Both the position numbers and the translations under genes were made by a program. Positions 1 through 8,459 of a stretch of DNA of 64,000 nucleotides are shown here, one piece after another (position 1 is the stretch's first letter; each line of letters starts with the position of its first letter). The stretch is from assembly GCF_002394865.1 (NCBI RefSeq), contig NZ_DGUZ01000002.1, forward strand, positions 44,700 through 108,699, written 5' to 3'. This DNA is from Fibrobacter sp. UBA4297. GTDB lineage: Bacteria > Fibrobacterota > Fibrobacteria > Fibrobacterales > Fibrobacteraceae. Under the pieces are notes generated by a model. It did no database searches and was not told the origin of the DNA. It worked only from the letters and a program-made list of their open reading frames with translations.

Positions 1-60
1 TATCGCCGATTTATCGCCGATTTTTAAATTTATCGCCGATTTATCGCCGATTTTCGAATT
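1..60. repeat. 30-bp tandem repeat within the AlbA_2 gene
   Basis: Two 30-bp units differ at only two bases, and each contains the 11-mer TATCGCCGATT twice. In the reading frame of the AlbA_2 gene each unit encodes ten residues (KIGDKSAIN plus one). The array runs off the window edge, so the total copy number is unknown. Being in frame and a multiple of three, it can change length without breaking the protein. Confidence 0.85.
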
Positions 61-1218
61 CATCGCCACTTTTTCGTCGTTATTGTGGCGATAAAAGTTC
101 ACTCGGAACATGTCCCCGATTTCGGTGAATTCGGGGCGAGCCACGCCATATTCCTGGCACATCATATTAATCCGCTGGAAACCGGAGCCCCATCCTTCTA
201 GAACATGAACCTTTTCAAGAGTGCGGGCAAGAGTCTTGTTACGGATAGAAGAGCGGCCGCTCAAGGCCTCTTCAAGAGTTAGCGTTCCATAAAGACTCCC
301 CGGCGAAGAGATTTCCACGCGGTCATCATATACCGCCACCTGCACGCTGGAATTCATTTGATAATTCCTATGGATTGCAGCATTGATTATTAGCTCTCGA
401 ATAGCTTTCGGCGGGAGTTCGTACTTTTCATCATGAACGACCCCGTTTATTTCGATGGCCATATTCAGGTGGTTGAGAACGAACTTGTAAGCATCGTCAA
501 TTTGCTTGCAGAGCGGACCTTCGTAGTCCTTCTTATCCAAAAAGTCGGCCCGCATTGTTCCGCGGAACCGTGCACACTGAATTCGCGAAGTATATTCATG
601 CTTGCCCAAGAGAATAGCCAACGCATTCGTCGCCTTGTCATGCGAACGACCTGTCAGAAGATGCAAGTTTTCTAAATCCGCTTTTGTAATTTTACGTTTG
701 GCCCTTTTTGAAAAGTCCTTGCAAAGAAATGCTATATCGGCATCGGTCACCTTTAGCGAACGATACGGGAGTCCATCGTAAGAAATGTTTCTCCCGCGAT
801 TTTCAAGTTCCGAAAGTGCCGCCAAATCAGCGTTACGAGTAGTGGCACCAAGGCGGATATACGTTCCGTTTTCTTTCCCCTGTGATTTTATATAATACGG
901 CGTTGCCATTCCAGGGAAAACCTGCACAATCAAGAGCTGCGCGCCCTCGACAATTTCCGCCGTAATGTCGAACATTATCTGCGGTACGCACATCTGCGAA
1001 ATTTTATCGGCAATACTATCCTTGAGTTCGAACAAGTCGGCCTTTTTGGGGATGCCAATAAACTCCCGACGATTATTCACGCCAACGACAAATTTGCCAC
1101 CCGCCCCATTAGCAAAGGCAACGATAGACTTGACCCATTTTTCGGAATCTTCGGGCAATTCCACCTTGTACTCCAGGGTGCGGCTCTCGCCATTCAGGAT
1201 TTCTTGCTGTAAAGACAT
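1..1218 (-). CDS. AlbA_2-domain / divergent ATPase regulator-like protein (C-terminus outside window)
   Basis: Read leftward and cut by the window edge; 406 codons are visible. The N-terminus has the AlbA_2 (Schlafen-type) pattern: ESRTLEYK at about residue 11, then SIVAFANGAGG and VVGVNN. The middle has the HATPase_c_4-like stretch (IRELIINAAIHRNY, VEISSPG, GWGSGFQRI). These proteins are usually annotated as putative transcriptional regulators or RecG-like ATP-binding proteins and are common in defence islands; their substrate is mostly unknown. The start ATG has GAGGAAA a few bases upstream. A separate promoter seems likely, because about 100 non-coding bases separate it from the preceding gene. 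The visible C-terminal end is a repeated KIGDKSAIN linker, so a winged-helix tail probably lies outside the window. Confidence 0.8.
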   Translation of the reverse strand, partial: MSLQQEILNGESRTLEYKVELPEDSEKWVKSIVAFANGAGGKFVVGVNNRREFIGIPKKADLFELKDSIADKISQMCVPQIMFDITAEIVEGAQLLIVQVFPGMATPYYIKSQGKENGTYIRLGATTRNADLAALSELENRGRNISYDGLPYRSLKVTDADIAFLCKDFSKRAKRKITKADLENLHLLTGRSHDKATNALAILLGKHEYTSRIQCARFRGTMRADFLDKKDYEGPLCKQIDDAYKFVLNHLNMAIEINGVVHDEKYELPPKAIRELIINAAIHRNYQMNSSVQVAVYDDRVEISSPGSLYGTLTLEEALSGRSSIRNKTLARTLEKVHVLEGWGSGFQRINMMCQEYGVARPEFTEIGDMFRVNFYRHNNDEKVAMNSKIGDKSAINLKIGDKSAI

Positions 1219-1321
1219 TCGCATTTTCCTCAGATTCTTAAAATTACTCCGTCATCTCATCAAATATACATTCTCACCAGGACATAATTTGACATTTCAA
1301 TCAAGAAGGAGAAATTCATTA

Positions 1322-2431
1322 TTACTGTTCTTCAAACTCGAACATTGGTCCATCGCCTTTAATATGTTCAGGAAACAGAGTTCGAAGACTCACTTGATTG
1401 TATCGGTTTCTCCCATTTGGCCAAATATTATGAATCATGCGATAATCAGAAAAGAAATGATTCTCGATACACTCCCATTTTTGACCATGATTAGAAAGCC
1501 AATTATAGAACAAAAGTAATTGTTCTGTGTTAGAAAGTTGAGCTCTTAAAATACGCAAATAATTTCTTTTTGCAGAATAAGCATCCTCACTAGAACCATA
1601 TAAATCGTCATCAATGTTTACGACATATTTCACAAGTAAATATAAATGCCGGTAATAATGATTCATTTGAGACGAATGCCCGTCTAAAATTATTGTACCC
1701 ATCACAGGCGTATATATATCTTTAAGTTCTTTTTCGACTTGATATGGATGAATGCTACTGCACATTTGCTGAACATTTACCATATTTTTATATTGATATT
1801 CATACAATTTTTCATTATAATGCGAGTCCTTCCATTTCACAGCTTCAATCCCATAGTAAAAAATTCTATAAACTCTTTTCAACCAATCTTTTCGACTTAC
1901 TTTGGCCAACTTAACATATTGCTCTTTTTGATATTTCTCTGCAAAATATTCTAGTAATAAATCAATTACCTCAAACTCTTTCAAATAGAATTCTGTCGCA
2001 TCATGTCCTTTTAGTTCAACCAAATCATACTTGGGGCCAAGACTTGAACTGATTCTATCAGTAATAGATGTTGAAATTTTATTTTCTATTCCACTCATCA
2101 TCCATTTTTTCATACCCAGGTATTTTGTGTTTTCTTCATGAATTTTTAGCATCTCATAAAATTGTCGTTCAATTTGCATCTTTTCATTATTACGGAGCAT
2201 CTCCTGATTAGCGTTATATTGAATCCAAAAAGCCGCAAAAGTTGCAATAACAGCCGCAATGGCTATAAAAGGACTCATTATACTGAACACAGTTCCGATT
2301 CCACCCGCATATTCAGGAAATGAAATCAAAGCCGGAATTTTAGTAAAAATCAGTGGAGAGGATAGTGCAAAAGCAATAACTATTCCTAAAAAAACAGATA
2401 TACCAATAGGTTTCTTGTGAGCAAATTTCAT
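1322..2431 (-). CDS. Two-TM putative phage abortive infection protein (putAbiC-like)
   Basis: A protein of 369 residues with two N-terminal hydrophobic segments (about residues 8-30 and 48-70), then a cytoplasmic region beginning with a charged helix (NEKMQIERQFYEMLKIHEEN). This organisation and the FYEMLKIH/YRHLY motifs fit the putative phage abortive infection (putAbiC) family, whose mechanism is not well understood. It starts 11 bases after the stop of the RT-nitrilase gene, so both are surely co-transcribed. A membrane partner next to a nitrilase-fused RT suggests an effector or membrane anchor for that system; this is inference from context. It is the last gene of the hsd-RT operon. Confidence 0.7.
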   Translation of the reverse strand: MKFAHKKPIGISVFLGIVIAFALSSPLIFTKIPALISFPEYAGGIGTVFSIMSPFIAIAAVIATFAAFWIQYNANQEMLRNNEKMQIERQFYEMLKIHEENTKYLGMKKWMMSGIENKISTSITDRISSSLGPKYDLVELKGHDATEFYLKEFEVIDLLLEYFAEKYQKEQYVKLAKVSRKDWLKRVYRIFYYGIEAVKWKDSHYNEKLYEYQYKNMVNVQQMCSSIHPYQVEKELKDIYTPVMGTIILDGHSSQMNHYYRHLYLLVKYVVNIDDDLYGSSEDAYSAKRNYLRILRAQLSNTEQLLLFYNWLSNHGQKWECIENHFFSDYRMIHNIWPNGRNRYNQVSLRTLFPEHIKGDGPMFEFEEQ

Positions 2432-2442
2432 TTTCCATCTCC

Positions 2443-5400
2443 TTAATCTTTCTTCACAACAAATCTAGCCGACAATGGTTTAATATCTGGTTTTTCCTTT
2501 TTCTTGCATTCTTTTTTTACCTTTTTCTTCTCTGCAAAATGTTTCAAATTCTCTTTAATTTCCCCATCCAATTTTTCGTAATAACCATATTGATAATAAC
2601 GATATTTACTTAAATTTATAGATCCAATTATCACATTATCATTTTCACCGCCCTTTAAGCGCACAATATCTTTACTGTCTCTATCATAGGGACCGGTAAT
2701 ACGAGAATCGCCATAAAGAGAAGTGTTAGATTGTGCTATAAAGCAATGAAGATCACGAGATGTGGAAGATATTATTTTTGAAAAATATGTAGTATCCGGG
2801 TTAAATACAGATACAGTTAAAATGTCACATAATCCTTTAAATAAAGCCCTTGCTGCAACATCAGTCAATTCATAGCATACAAAGGAGGCAATATTTATTC
2901 CGTTCCATTTAAAAATTTGATACTCTGGTTCGTGAAGATCTTCACATATTCTCCCAATTTTAGAGAGTTCCTTTTTTTCTATCGGAGAATAATCATTTTT
3001 TTCACGAATATATATTAGGGACTCTTTACCAAAGCGATTTAAAGGAACTGACAACGGGAAAATATTTAAAAGATAATTGTGGACAAAATCATCTTTTCCC
3101 TCAACATATTGTAATCCAGCGACAACAGCAATGTTTGTTTTCTTAGAAAAACGGATAAGATCTTTAATCCAATAAATCGGAACATAAAGCTCAGGCATTA
3201 TTAAAATTTTGGCATCATGATAATTGCTATACTGAAACATTCCTTTCAAAACATTATTAAAAGATAGTTTCGCGTCATAAGTCAAAGGTTTCCATCGATC
3301 CGTTGGATTTTTTGTATCAACTTCAAATTTCACGCTCGCAACACCAACCTCTATTTTATTGCCAAAAGACTTTCGTGAAGGGATAATAACTCTATTCAGC
3401 CTATATCCAGCGATATTAGACTCTTCATCCATAGAAATAACCGGAGAAACAGTCTTTATAAAATTTACTTTTCTATATAAATTTGAGACAAAATCTGATA
3501 CATACGAAAATTTTCCGTCAGTTCGTCTCTTTATGTGCCGTTGATAAAAAATTAACAGCATTACTTCTTCATAATAAATAAAATGCGGAGACCACTTAAG
3601 TTTTTTCGATTTATCCAAATCACTACTAATGTTTCCAAGTTCTTTCATTGTCATTTTCAAGAAAGACACTTCATTCTGATAATCAAAATAATTTGATAAT
3701 GGTATCGGAATCAAGGAATCATCGAAATAATTGACATCTATGTATTTTTTGACCTGATCACAAGCCTTTGCGAAATTTTTCTTACAAGCGTCGAAATCTA
3801 GTGACAAACTCATATATAAACCAACATTTAACACAGATTGCAATGTATCTTGTAATTTTTTTGTCAGTCCTTTTGTTGTTGAATAGAGTTCTTTTTTCAA
3901 ATTATTACATTTAATGTTCTTTATTTCTTTTCTTATTTTCTTACAAAAAGCCCTTGCGTTACCTTCATCATTTGCAATTTTTCTTCCTTTTGTTCGTTGA
4001 ACCATAACTAGGAAACTCAGATAACGGCCCCAATAAGGATAAAATTCAATGCACTGACTTCCCGAGAAGAACTGTTCAATTTGTGATATATTTTCATCAA
4101 TATTCTTTTTTAGCTTACTAGATCTGAACGCATCAATACGTGAATAATTATACAACAAAGAGGAGAAAAAACGTCCCACTTCAAAAGAACTTATATCAAT
4201 TTGCCCAATATCCCTTATTTTATTTTTCGAGGACAAATTTTCAACATCATACACCCTCTCTGCAAAGGCTTCTAATTTCAAATCAATATCTGGAATCGGA
4301 TCTAACTGGCTTGGCTTTACTCTTATAGTTTTGTCATAAATATCAATTATCGCCTTTGGTTCATCGTGTTTTACACATACGACCTTAATTTTTTCTTTTT
4401 GTATCGTCAAGGTTGGTATTTGCGATAGACTATAATTGTCGTGATTCGCCTGCAATAAATCAAATTGGATTAAGACTCGATTGATAATATCTGCATTGCA
4501 TTCATTTTCAGATACACAAGTTTCATAAACTAGTAAAATATCATCTACATATCGTCCATAATAAACAGGTTCAGTTTCAAGAACTTTTTCATCAAAATTA
4601 GAAAGGTATAAATTGCCTAGAACCATTGAGGAAAATAGACCTATAGGAAGTGGATATTCTTCCTTTTTAAATTCATCCATTCCTCTTCTATAAGGAGATA
4701 TTTTTTCTTTATATTTTAAGAAGACTTTTTCAAATAATTCGTTTAGCACATTTACTATTTTATTCTCAGAATTCTTTGATGCAAAATCATCTAATTGTGA
4801 AAAACTAAATCTTACCGAATAAAAAAAAGATTTTAAGTCTAGCGAAAAGAGAATCGTATCTTTTCCACTATCATAAGATTCTCTTAACGCATCAAAAGCT
4901 TGATTTCTCCATGAATTGTACTGAAAATAAAACATTTTGAAAAATCTATTGCTTTCAAAATCAATATCTTCAGAGACAACATCTTTTCTTACAGAATTAC
5001 CATATACACTTTTTACAGGAAAATCATTTGAATAATAATATTCCGCAATAAAGAGAGTCCAAAATACATCTAGAATATATATTTCAACAGGAGCGTCAAT
5101 AAAAAAATTTACTTCTGTTAAGGATTTCTCGCAATTACTGATATTAGAAACGGGCATATCAGCAGAGCGTTTTTTGGGATTTTTTTCTTCAAACTTTTTT
5201 GGTAAAATAAAGAAATCAATACTTTGAATCAGCGAATTAAAAAATATCTTTGACGATTTCTTCCTTGGATGTAACAATGCATCAGCCATGCAAGAAAACG
5301 ATTCATTCATTTTCTCTGAATCATACTCAAAGTCAACTATTTTTGAACGAATCAGAAGGAAATTTTTATTATAGAAATAGTATCCCTTTAATTTTCTATA

Positions 5401-5448
5401 CGCTCCCTCAAGGCATCTCTTAACATCACCAAAATCTTCAAGATTCAT
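2443..5448 (-). CDS. Reverse transcriptase-nitrilase fusion (UG1/UG5-like, DRT class)
   Basis: The N-terminal half is a reverse transcriptase: motif A SLDLKSFF with Asp204, the catalytic YVDD at residues 300-303, and LPIGLFSSMVLGNLYL before it. The C-terminal part, about residues 700-950, is a carbon-nitrogen hydrolase (nitrilase) domain with a complete apparent triad: Glu753 in MPELYVP, Lys817 in REKNDY and Cys858 in FVCYELTD. RT-nitrilase fusions are known among the 'unknown group' RTs UG1/UG5, and UG1 is defence-associated RT type 1. No retron-like ncRNA was seen. The gene begins 15 bases after hsdS and is followed by the AbiC-like membrane gene. It is AT-rich compared with the hsd genes, suggesting separate acquisition. 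Both active sites look intact, so an active enzyme is likely. The substrate of the nitrilase domain is unknown. Confidence 0.85.
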   Translation of the reverse strand: MNLEDFGDVKRCLEGAYRKLKGYYFYNKNFLLIRSKIVDFEYDSEKMNESFSCMADALLHPRKKSSKIFFNSLIQSIDFFILPKKFEEKNPKKRSADMPVSNISNCEKSLTEVNFFIDAPVEIYILDVFWTLFIAEYYYSNDFPVKSVYGNSVRKDVVSEDIDFESNRFFKMFYFQYNSWRNQAFDALRESYDSGKDTILFSLDLKSFFYSVRFSFSQLDDFASKNSENKIVNVLNELFEKVFLKYKEKISPYRRGMDEFKKEEYPLPIGLFSSMVLGNLYLSNFDEKVLETEPVYYGRYVDDILLVYETCVSENECNADIINRVLIQFDLLQANHDNYSLSQIPTLTIQKEKIKVVCVKHDEPKAIIDIYDKTIRVKPSQLDPIPDIDLKLEAFAERVYDVENLSSKNKIRDIGQIDISSFEVGRFFSSLLYNYSRIDAFRSSKLKKNIDENISQIEQFFSGSQCIEFYPYWGRYLSFLVMVQRTKGRKIANDEGNARAFCKKIRKEIKNIKCNNLKKELYSTTKGLTKKLQDTLQSVLNVGLYMSLSLDFDACKKNFAKACDQVKKYIDVNYFDDSLIPIPLSNYFDYQNEVSFLKMTMKELGNISSDLDKSKKLKWSPHFIYYEEVMLLIFYQRHIKRRTDGKFSYVSDFVSNLYRKVNFIKTVSPVISMDEESNIAGYRLNRVIIPSRKSFGNKIEVGVASVKFEVDTKNPTDRWKPLTYDAKLSFNNVLKGMFQYSNYHDAKILIMPELYVPIYWIKDLIRFSKKTNIAVVAGLQYVEGKDDFVHNYLLNIFPLSVPLNRFGKESLIYIREKNDYSPIEKKELSKIGRICEDLHEPEYQIFKWNGINIASFVCYELTDVAARALFKGLCDILTVSVFNPDTTYFSKIISSTSRDLHCFIAQSNTSLYGDSRITGPYDRDSKDIVRLKGGENDNVIIGSINLSKYRYYQYGYYEKLDGEIKENLKHFAEKKKVKKECKKKEKPDIKPLSARFVVKKD

Positions 5449-5463
5449 TTTTCATTTCCGTTT

Positions 5464-6711
5464 TTACATTACTTCCACTTGGCCGATCATGAGGAGCGGG
5501 AGAAGGGTGTTGCGTTGAGTTGTTAAGGCTTCGATTTGCTTTGCGTTAAAAAGTTGTTTTTTTATAAGGGGTGCTACTTGAGCATTAAATTTTTCAACAG
5601 TCTTTAGATCAGGAAAAAACCACATTGTATCAACAAACTGATCTAACTGAAAATTTTTTATCCCACTAGTTTTGCCTTCAAAATTGAAAAATATTCCATT
5701 ATCATAAAACATTTTCCACATAAAAGAAATATAATATGCATACTGAGGATTTTTCATCGTAACGGCTTGGCAAAAGTTCGAGCATATTAGTTTGTTATCA
5801 AACATTTCCAACAATTCCTTCGTCATGAGCCTAGAACGGCCAGTTGATTGTGTTGGGCTTCCACCAGAAATCTCAACAACCAAATCAAATTCTTGAAGAA
5901 GTTTTGACGAATTCTTTGCCAGAATATAGCGAATAGGCAAATCAGTCATTTTTTCAATATCTGCACCCCTAATGCAAGAAACCTGAAGATTATAATTTTT
6001 TTCAGGATTTTCTTTGCCCCAGTCTCCGCCCTTGCTTTCCTTTATATAACAGCCAATTGTACTCACTTCCCAATTTGTGGGGATGTTGCGGTTGAGGGTT
6101 TTGTTGTAGGTGGTTTGGTGGCCGGCGCATTGGAGGAATGTGTAGTCGTAGATGGTCTTGGCGGTTTGTTCCAGCACGCGATTCTGGGCACGGAGATTTT
6201 CAATGCGTTTGTCAAGAGTAGAAAGCATGTCCCCTATTTTCTTTTGTTCAGACAATTCAGGAATATTTATTTCCATTTTTTTGAAATTATCTAAAACAAT
6301 TCTAGGAAGTGCTGTTCCAGACACATAGTATTTCATTGATTTTTTTACAGAAGGATTACGCAATAAAAAAGAAAAAAAAGTCGGATCAATAATATCTTTG
6401 TTCGGACGCAAAATTGCAATCGAGGACAAAATAACCTCATCCTTTTCTTCTTTACACACAAAAGCATACTTAAGATAACTACCATCTTTTGCTATAAGAA
6501 CATCATCTTTTTGCGGACGACATCCTGCAGCGACAAGACTTTTAAAATCATCTTCTGATATCATTTTGTAATCCGAATCGTTAAAGCCAAATTCATTCAT
6601 ATCTTTAACAGAATACATCGGATATCCAAAATCAACCGCCTTTGGACTGAAATGAGAACCATCTGTAATTTTCAGGCAAACATCATTTAGCTTATATTTC
6701 TTCATTTCCAT
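5464..6711 (-). CDS. hsdS: Type I restriction-modification specificity subunit HsdS
   Basis: DNA-recognition subunit of the HsdR2M2S complex; each of two target recognition domains reads one half of a bipartite site. TRD1 spans about residues 1-155 and TRD2 about 210-375. Each is followed by a conserved coiled-coil spacer helix (LSEQKKIGDMLSTLDKRIE near 153 and the related FNAKQIEALTTQRNTLLPLL near 385). At 415 residues the length is normal for the family. The TRDs differ strongly from each other and are more AT-rich than the spacer helices, as expected for swapped domains. It lies about 95 bases after hsdM, a gap holding a dispersed repeat. Confidence 0.92.
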   Translation of the reverse strand: MEMKKYKLNDVCLKITDGSHFSPKAVDFGYPMYSVKDMNEFGFNDSDYKMISEDDFKSLVAAGCRPQKDDVLIAKDGSYLKYAFVCKEEKDEVILSSIAILRPNKDIIDPTFFSFLLRNPSVKKSMKYYVSGTALPRIVLDNFKKMEINIPELSEQKKIGDMLSTLDKRIENLRAQNRVLEQTAKTIYDYTFLQCAGHQTTYNKTLNRNIPTNWEVSTIGCYIKESKGGDWGKENPEKNYNLQVSCIRGADIEKMTDLPIRYILAKNSSKLLQEFDLVVEISGGSPTQSTGRSRLMTKELLEMFDNKLICSNFCQAVTMKNPQYAYYISFMWKMFYDNGIFFNFEGKTSGIKNFQLDQFVDTMWFFPDLKTVEKFNAQVAPLIKKQLFNAKQIEALTTQRNTLLPLLMIGQVEVM

Positions 6712-6724
6712 AAAAAATCCTAGA

Positions 6725-6749
6725 TTCTTCGACTTCGCTCAGAATGACA
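6725..6749. repeat. Dispersed intergenic repeat (CTTCGACTTCGCTCA type)
   Basis: In the hsdM-hsdS gap. The core TTCGACTTCGCTCAG followed by ATGACA recurs nearly identically between yidC and the small ORF near 37.2 kb. Such short repeats are scattered between genes in many genomes; no function is apparent here. Confidence 0.7.
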
Positions 6750-6806
6750 ATTCCTCATTTCCCATTCCACATTTCACTTCGTTTCTCTTTCGGCTAGCGA
6801 GGGTTC

Positions 6807-8459
6807 TTAAATTTTCATCCCCTTAAGGTTCTTGAGAATCTGATTATCAAGTTCTAGGCCCTGAGCAGAAAGGGTTTCCAGTTCCTTGGCGAAGCCCCTT
6901 ATCTTGGCCTTGAATTCTTCGGGAGTAATCTCTACGTATTTCACCTTGATATCAAAGTATTGGCCTGCGCTCAGGCTGTAGCCCTTTTCCCTGATATCCT
7001 TGTAAGTCACAGCAACAGAGAAATCTTCCACCGTTTTCTTTTTGCGGAAGGTGGTCACAATCTTCTCGATTTCTTCGGTGCGTAAGCGACGCTTCTGGTT
7101 GTTGCCTTCCTTGTATTCTTCACCAAGCTTGCTAGCGTCAATCAAAATAACCTTGTCGGAATCTTTCTTGGGCGATTTGTCGAAGAACAGCACAGAAACG
7201 TTGGTTCCGGTGTTCGCAAACACGTTACTCGGCATACTGACCACGCCACTAACGATATGCTTATCGGTAATGTATTCCAGAATTTTCTTTTCGACACCGG
7301 ACTTGCTTGTAATAAAGCCCGTAGGAATAACGATTGCACCCTTTCCTTCGGCCTTTATGGAATTAATCACGTGCTGGATAAAGCAGGTGTAAATGGCCAT
7401 CTTGGGCTTGTTGGGGTCAACCTTCTTTACCTTGTTGGGGATGCCGGCCCAAAAGCGGACACTGTCTGCCGCCAGAGTGTCGGAATACTCAGGGAAATCT
7501 AGCTTGAACGGAGGATTGCTTACCACAAAGTCAAACTTCTTGAGGCTTCCATCCTTTTCTACATGGGCGGGTTCCAAAAGAGTGTTCCCCTGCACCACAT
7601 TAGGCAAACTGCCTACCAGATTGTTCAAGATTAAATTCAGTCGCAGCATTTCGCTGGACTTGTCAGAAATATCCTGGCTGTAAATGGAGCAGCGGTCCTC
7701 GCCCACCTGGTGAGCAAGCGCCATAAGGAGCGTGCCTGTGCCAGCACTGGGGTCGTAACAGGTTGCGCCCTTGTATTCGGTTTCGGGATCCACCAAAAGT
7801 TGAGCCATCACCTGGGCAATGGCACGGGGAGTAAAGTATTCGGCATACTTACCGCCACCGGCATTGTTGTAATCCTTAATCAGGTATTCAAAAATGCCGC
7901 TGAAAAAGTCATACTTTTCGTTAAAAACTTCTTCAAAGTTAAATTCCGCGATGTTCTTTACCAACGCCTTGGCAAAATCATCGCGCTTACCAATGTCGGT
8001 CACATAGGGCGTAACGGCAGCAAAGATGTTCACTTTTGCCTTGCCCGAGGTCACCACCGAAAACTGGTCCTGGTTATAGGTCGCGATATCAACCAAAGTG
8101 GAATCCAGCAACGCAGAGAAATCGCCCTGGGTCGAAGCATTGTATAAGTGGCTCAAGGTCTGATGCGGCTTGATTAAGGGAATGCCACCGCCCATATAAG
8201 AGAACAAATCCTCAACTTCTTCATCGGTAAAGGAGTCGTATTCAACATCCCACTTTTCCGCTTTGCTCAAGCGCTTCTTGTAAGGAGTCTTTTGGTTCTT
8301 GGCTTCAAAGGCAAACTTGTCGTTAAAGAACTTGTAAAGGAAAATCTCGGTGATTATCTTGTATTCGTTGCCGCCATTTGCAAGGCCATACGCACCAGTC
8401 GTACTTTTAAGGGAATCAATAAGGGCTATGGTTTTGGCTTTGAGTTCTTCGGTGTTCAT
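6807..8459 (-). CDS. hsdM: Type I restriction-modification N6-adenine methyltransferase HsdM
   Basis: Methylates adenine in the site chosen by HsdS, using S-adenosylmethionine. The N-terminal helical HsdM_N domain covers about residues 5-150, followed by the N6_Mtase fold. The SAM-binding motif DPSAGTGTLL starts at Asp236, and the catalytic motif NPPF is at 315-318. The C-terminal helix ends in LDNQILKNLKGMKI. Length (550 residues) is typical. Its ATG directly abuts the hsdR stop codon, so the two are translationally coupled. hsdS follows after a short spacer. All motifs are intact. Confidence 0.95.
   Translation of the reverse strand: MNTEELKAKTIALIDSLKSTTGAYGLANGGNEYKIITEIFLYKFFNDKFAFEAKNQKTPYKKRLSKAEKWDVEYDSFTDEEVEDLFSYMGGGIPLIKPHQTLSHLYNASTQGDFSALLDSTLVDIATYNQDQFSVVTSGKAKVNIFAAVTPYVTDIGKRDDFAKALVKNIAEFNFEEVFNEKYDFFSGIFEYLIKDYNNAGGGKYAEYFTPRAIAQVMAQLLVDPETEYKGATCYDPSAGTGTLLMALAHQVGEDRCSIYSQDISDKSSEMLRLNLILNNLVGSLPNVVQGNTLLEPAHVEKDGSLKKFDFVVSNPPFKLDFPEYSDTLAADSVRFWAGIPNKVKKVDPNKPKMAIYTCFIQHVINSIKAEGKGAIVIPTGFITSKSGVEKKILEYITDKHIVSGVVSMPSNVFANTGTNVSVLFFDKSPKKDSDKVILIDASKLGEEYKEGNNQKRRLRTEEIEKIVTTFRKKKTVEDFSVAVTYKDIREKGYSLSAGQYFDIKVKYVEITPEEFKAKIRGFAKELETLSAQGLELDNQILKNLKGMKI

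Noticed and set aside
1..60. Regularly spaced short repeats at the window edge resembling a CRISPR start
   Set aside because: They are in-frame coding repeats of 30 bp without unique spacers, inside the AlbA_2 gene.
2443..5448. Retron interpretation of the RT gene
   Set aside because: No msr-msd-like inverted repeat or ncRNA region precedes the RT; the gene starts 15 bases after hsdS and carries a nitrilase domain.
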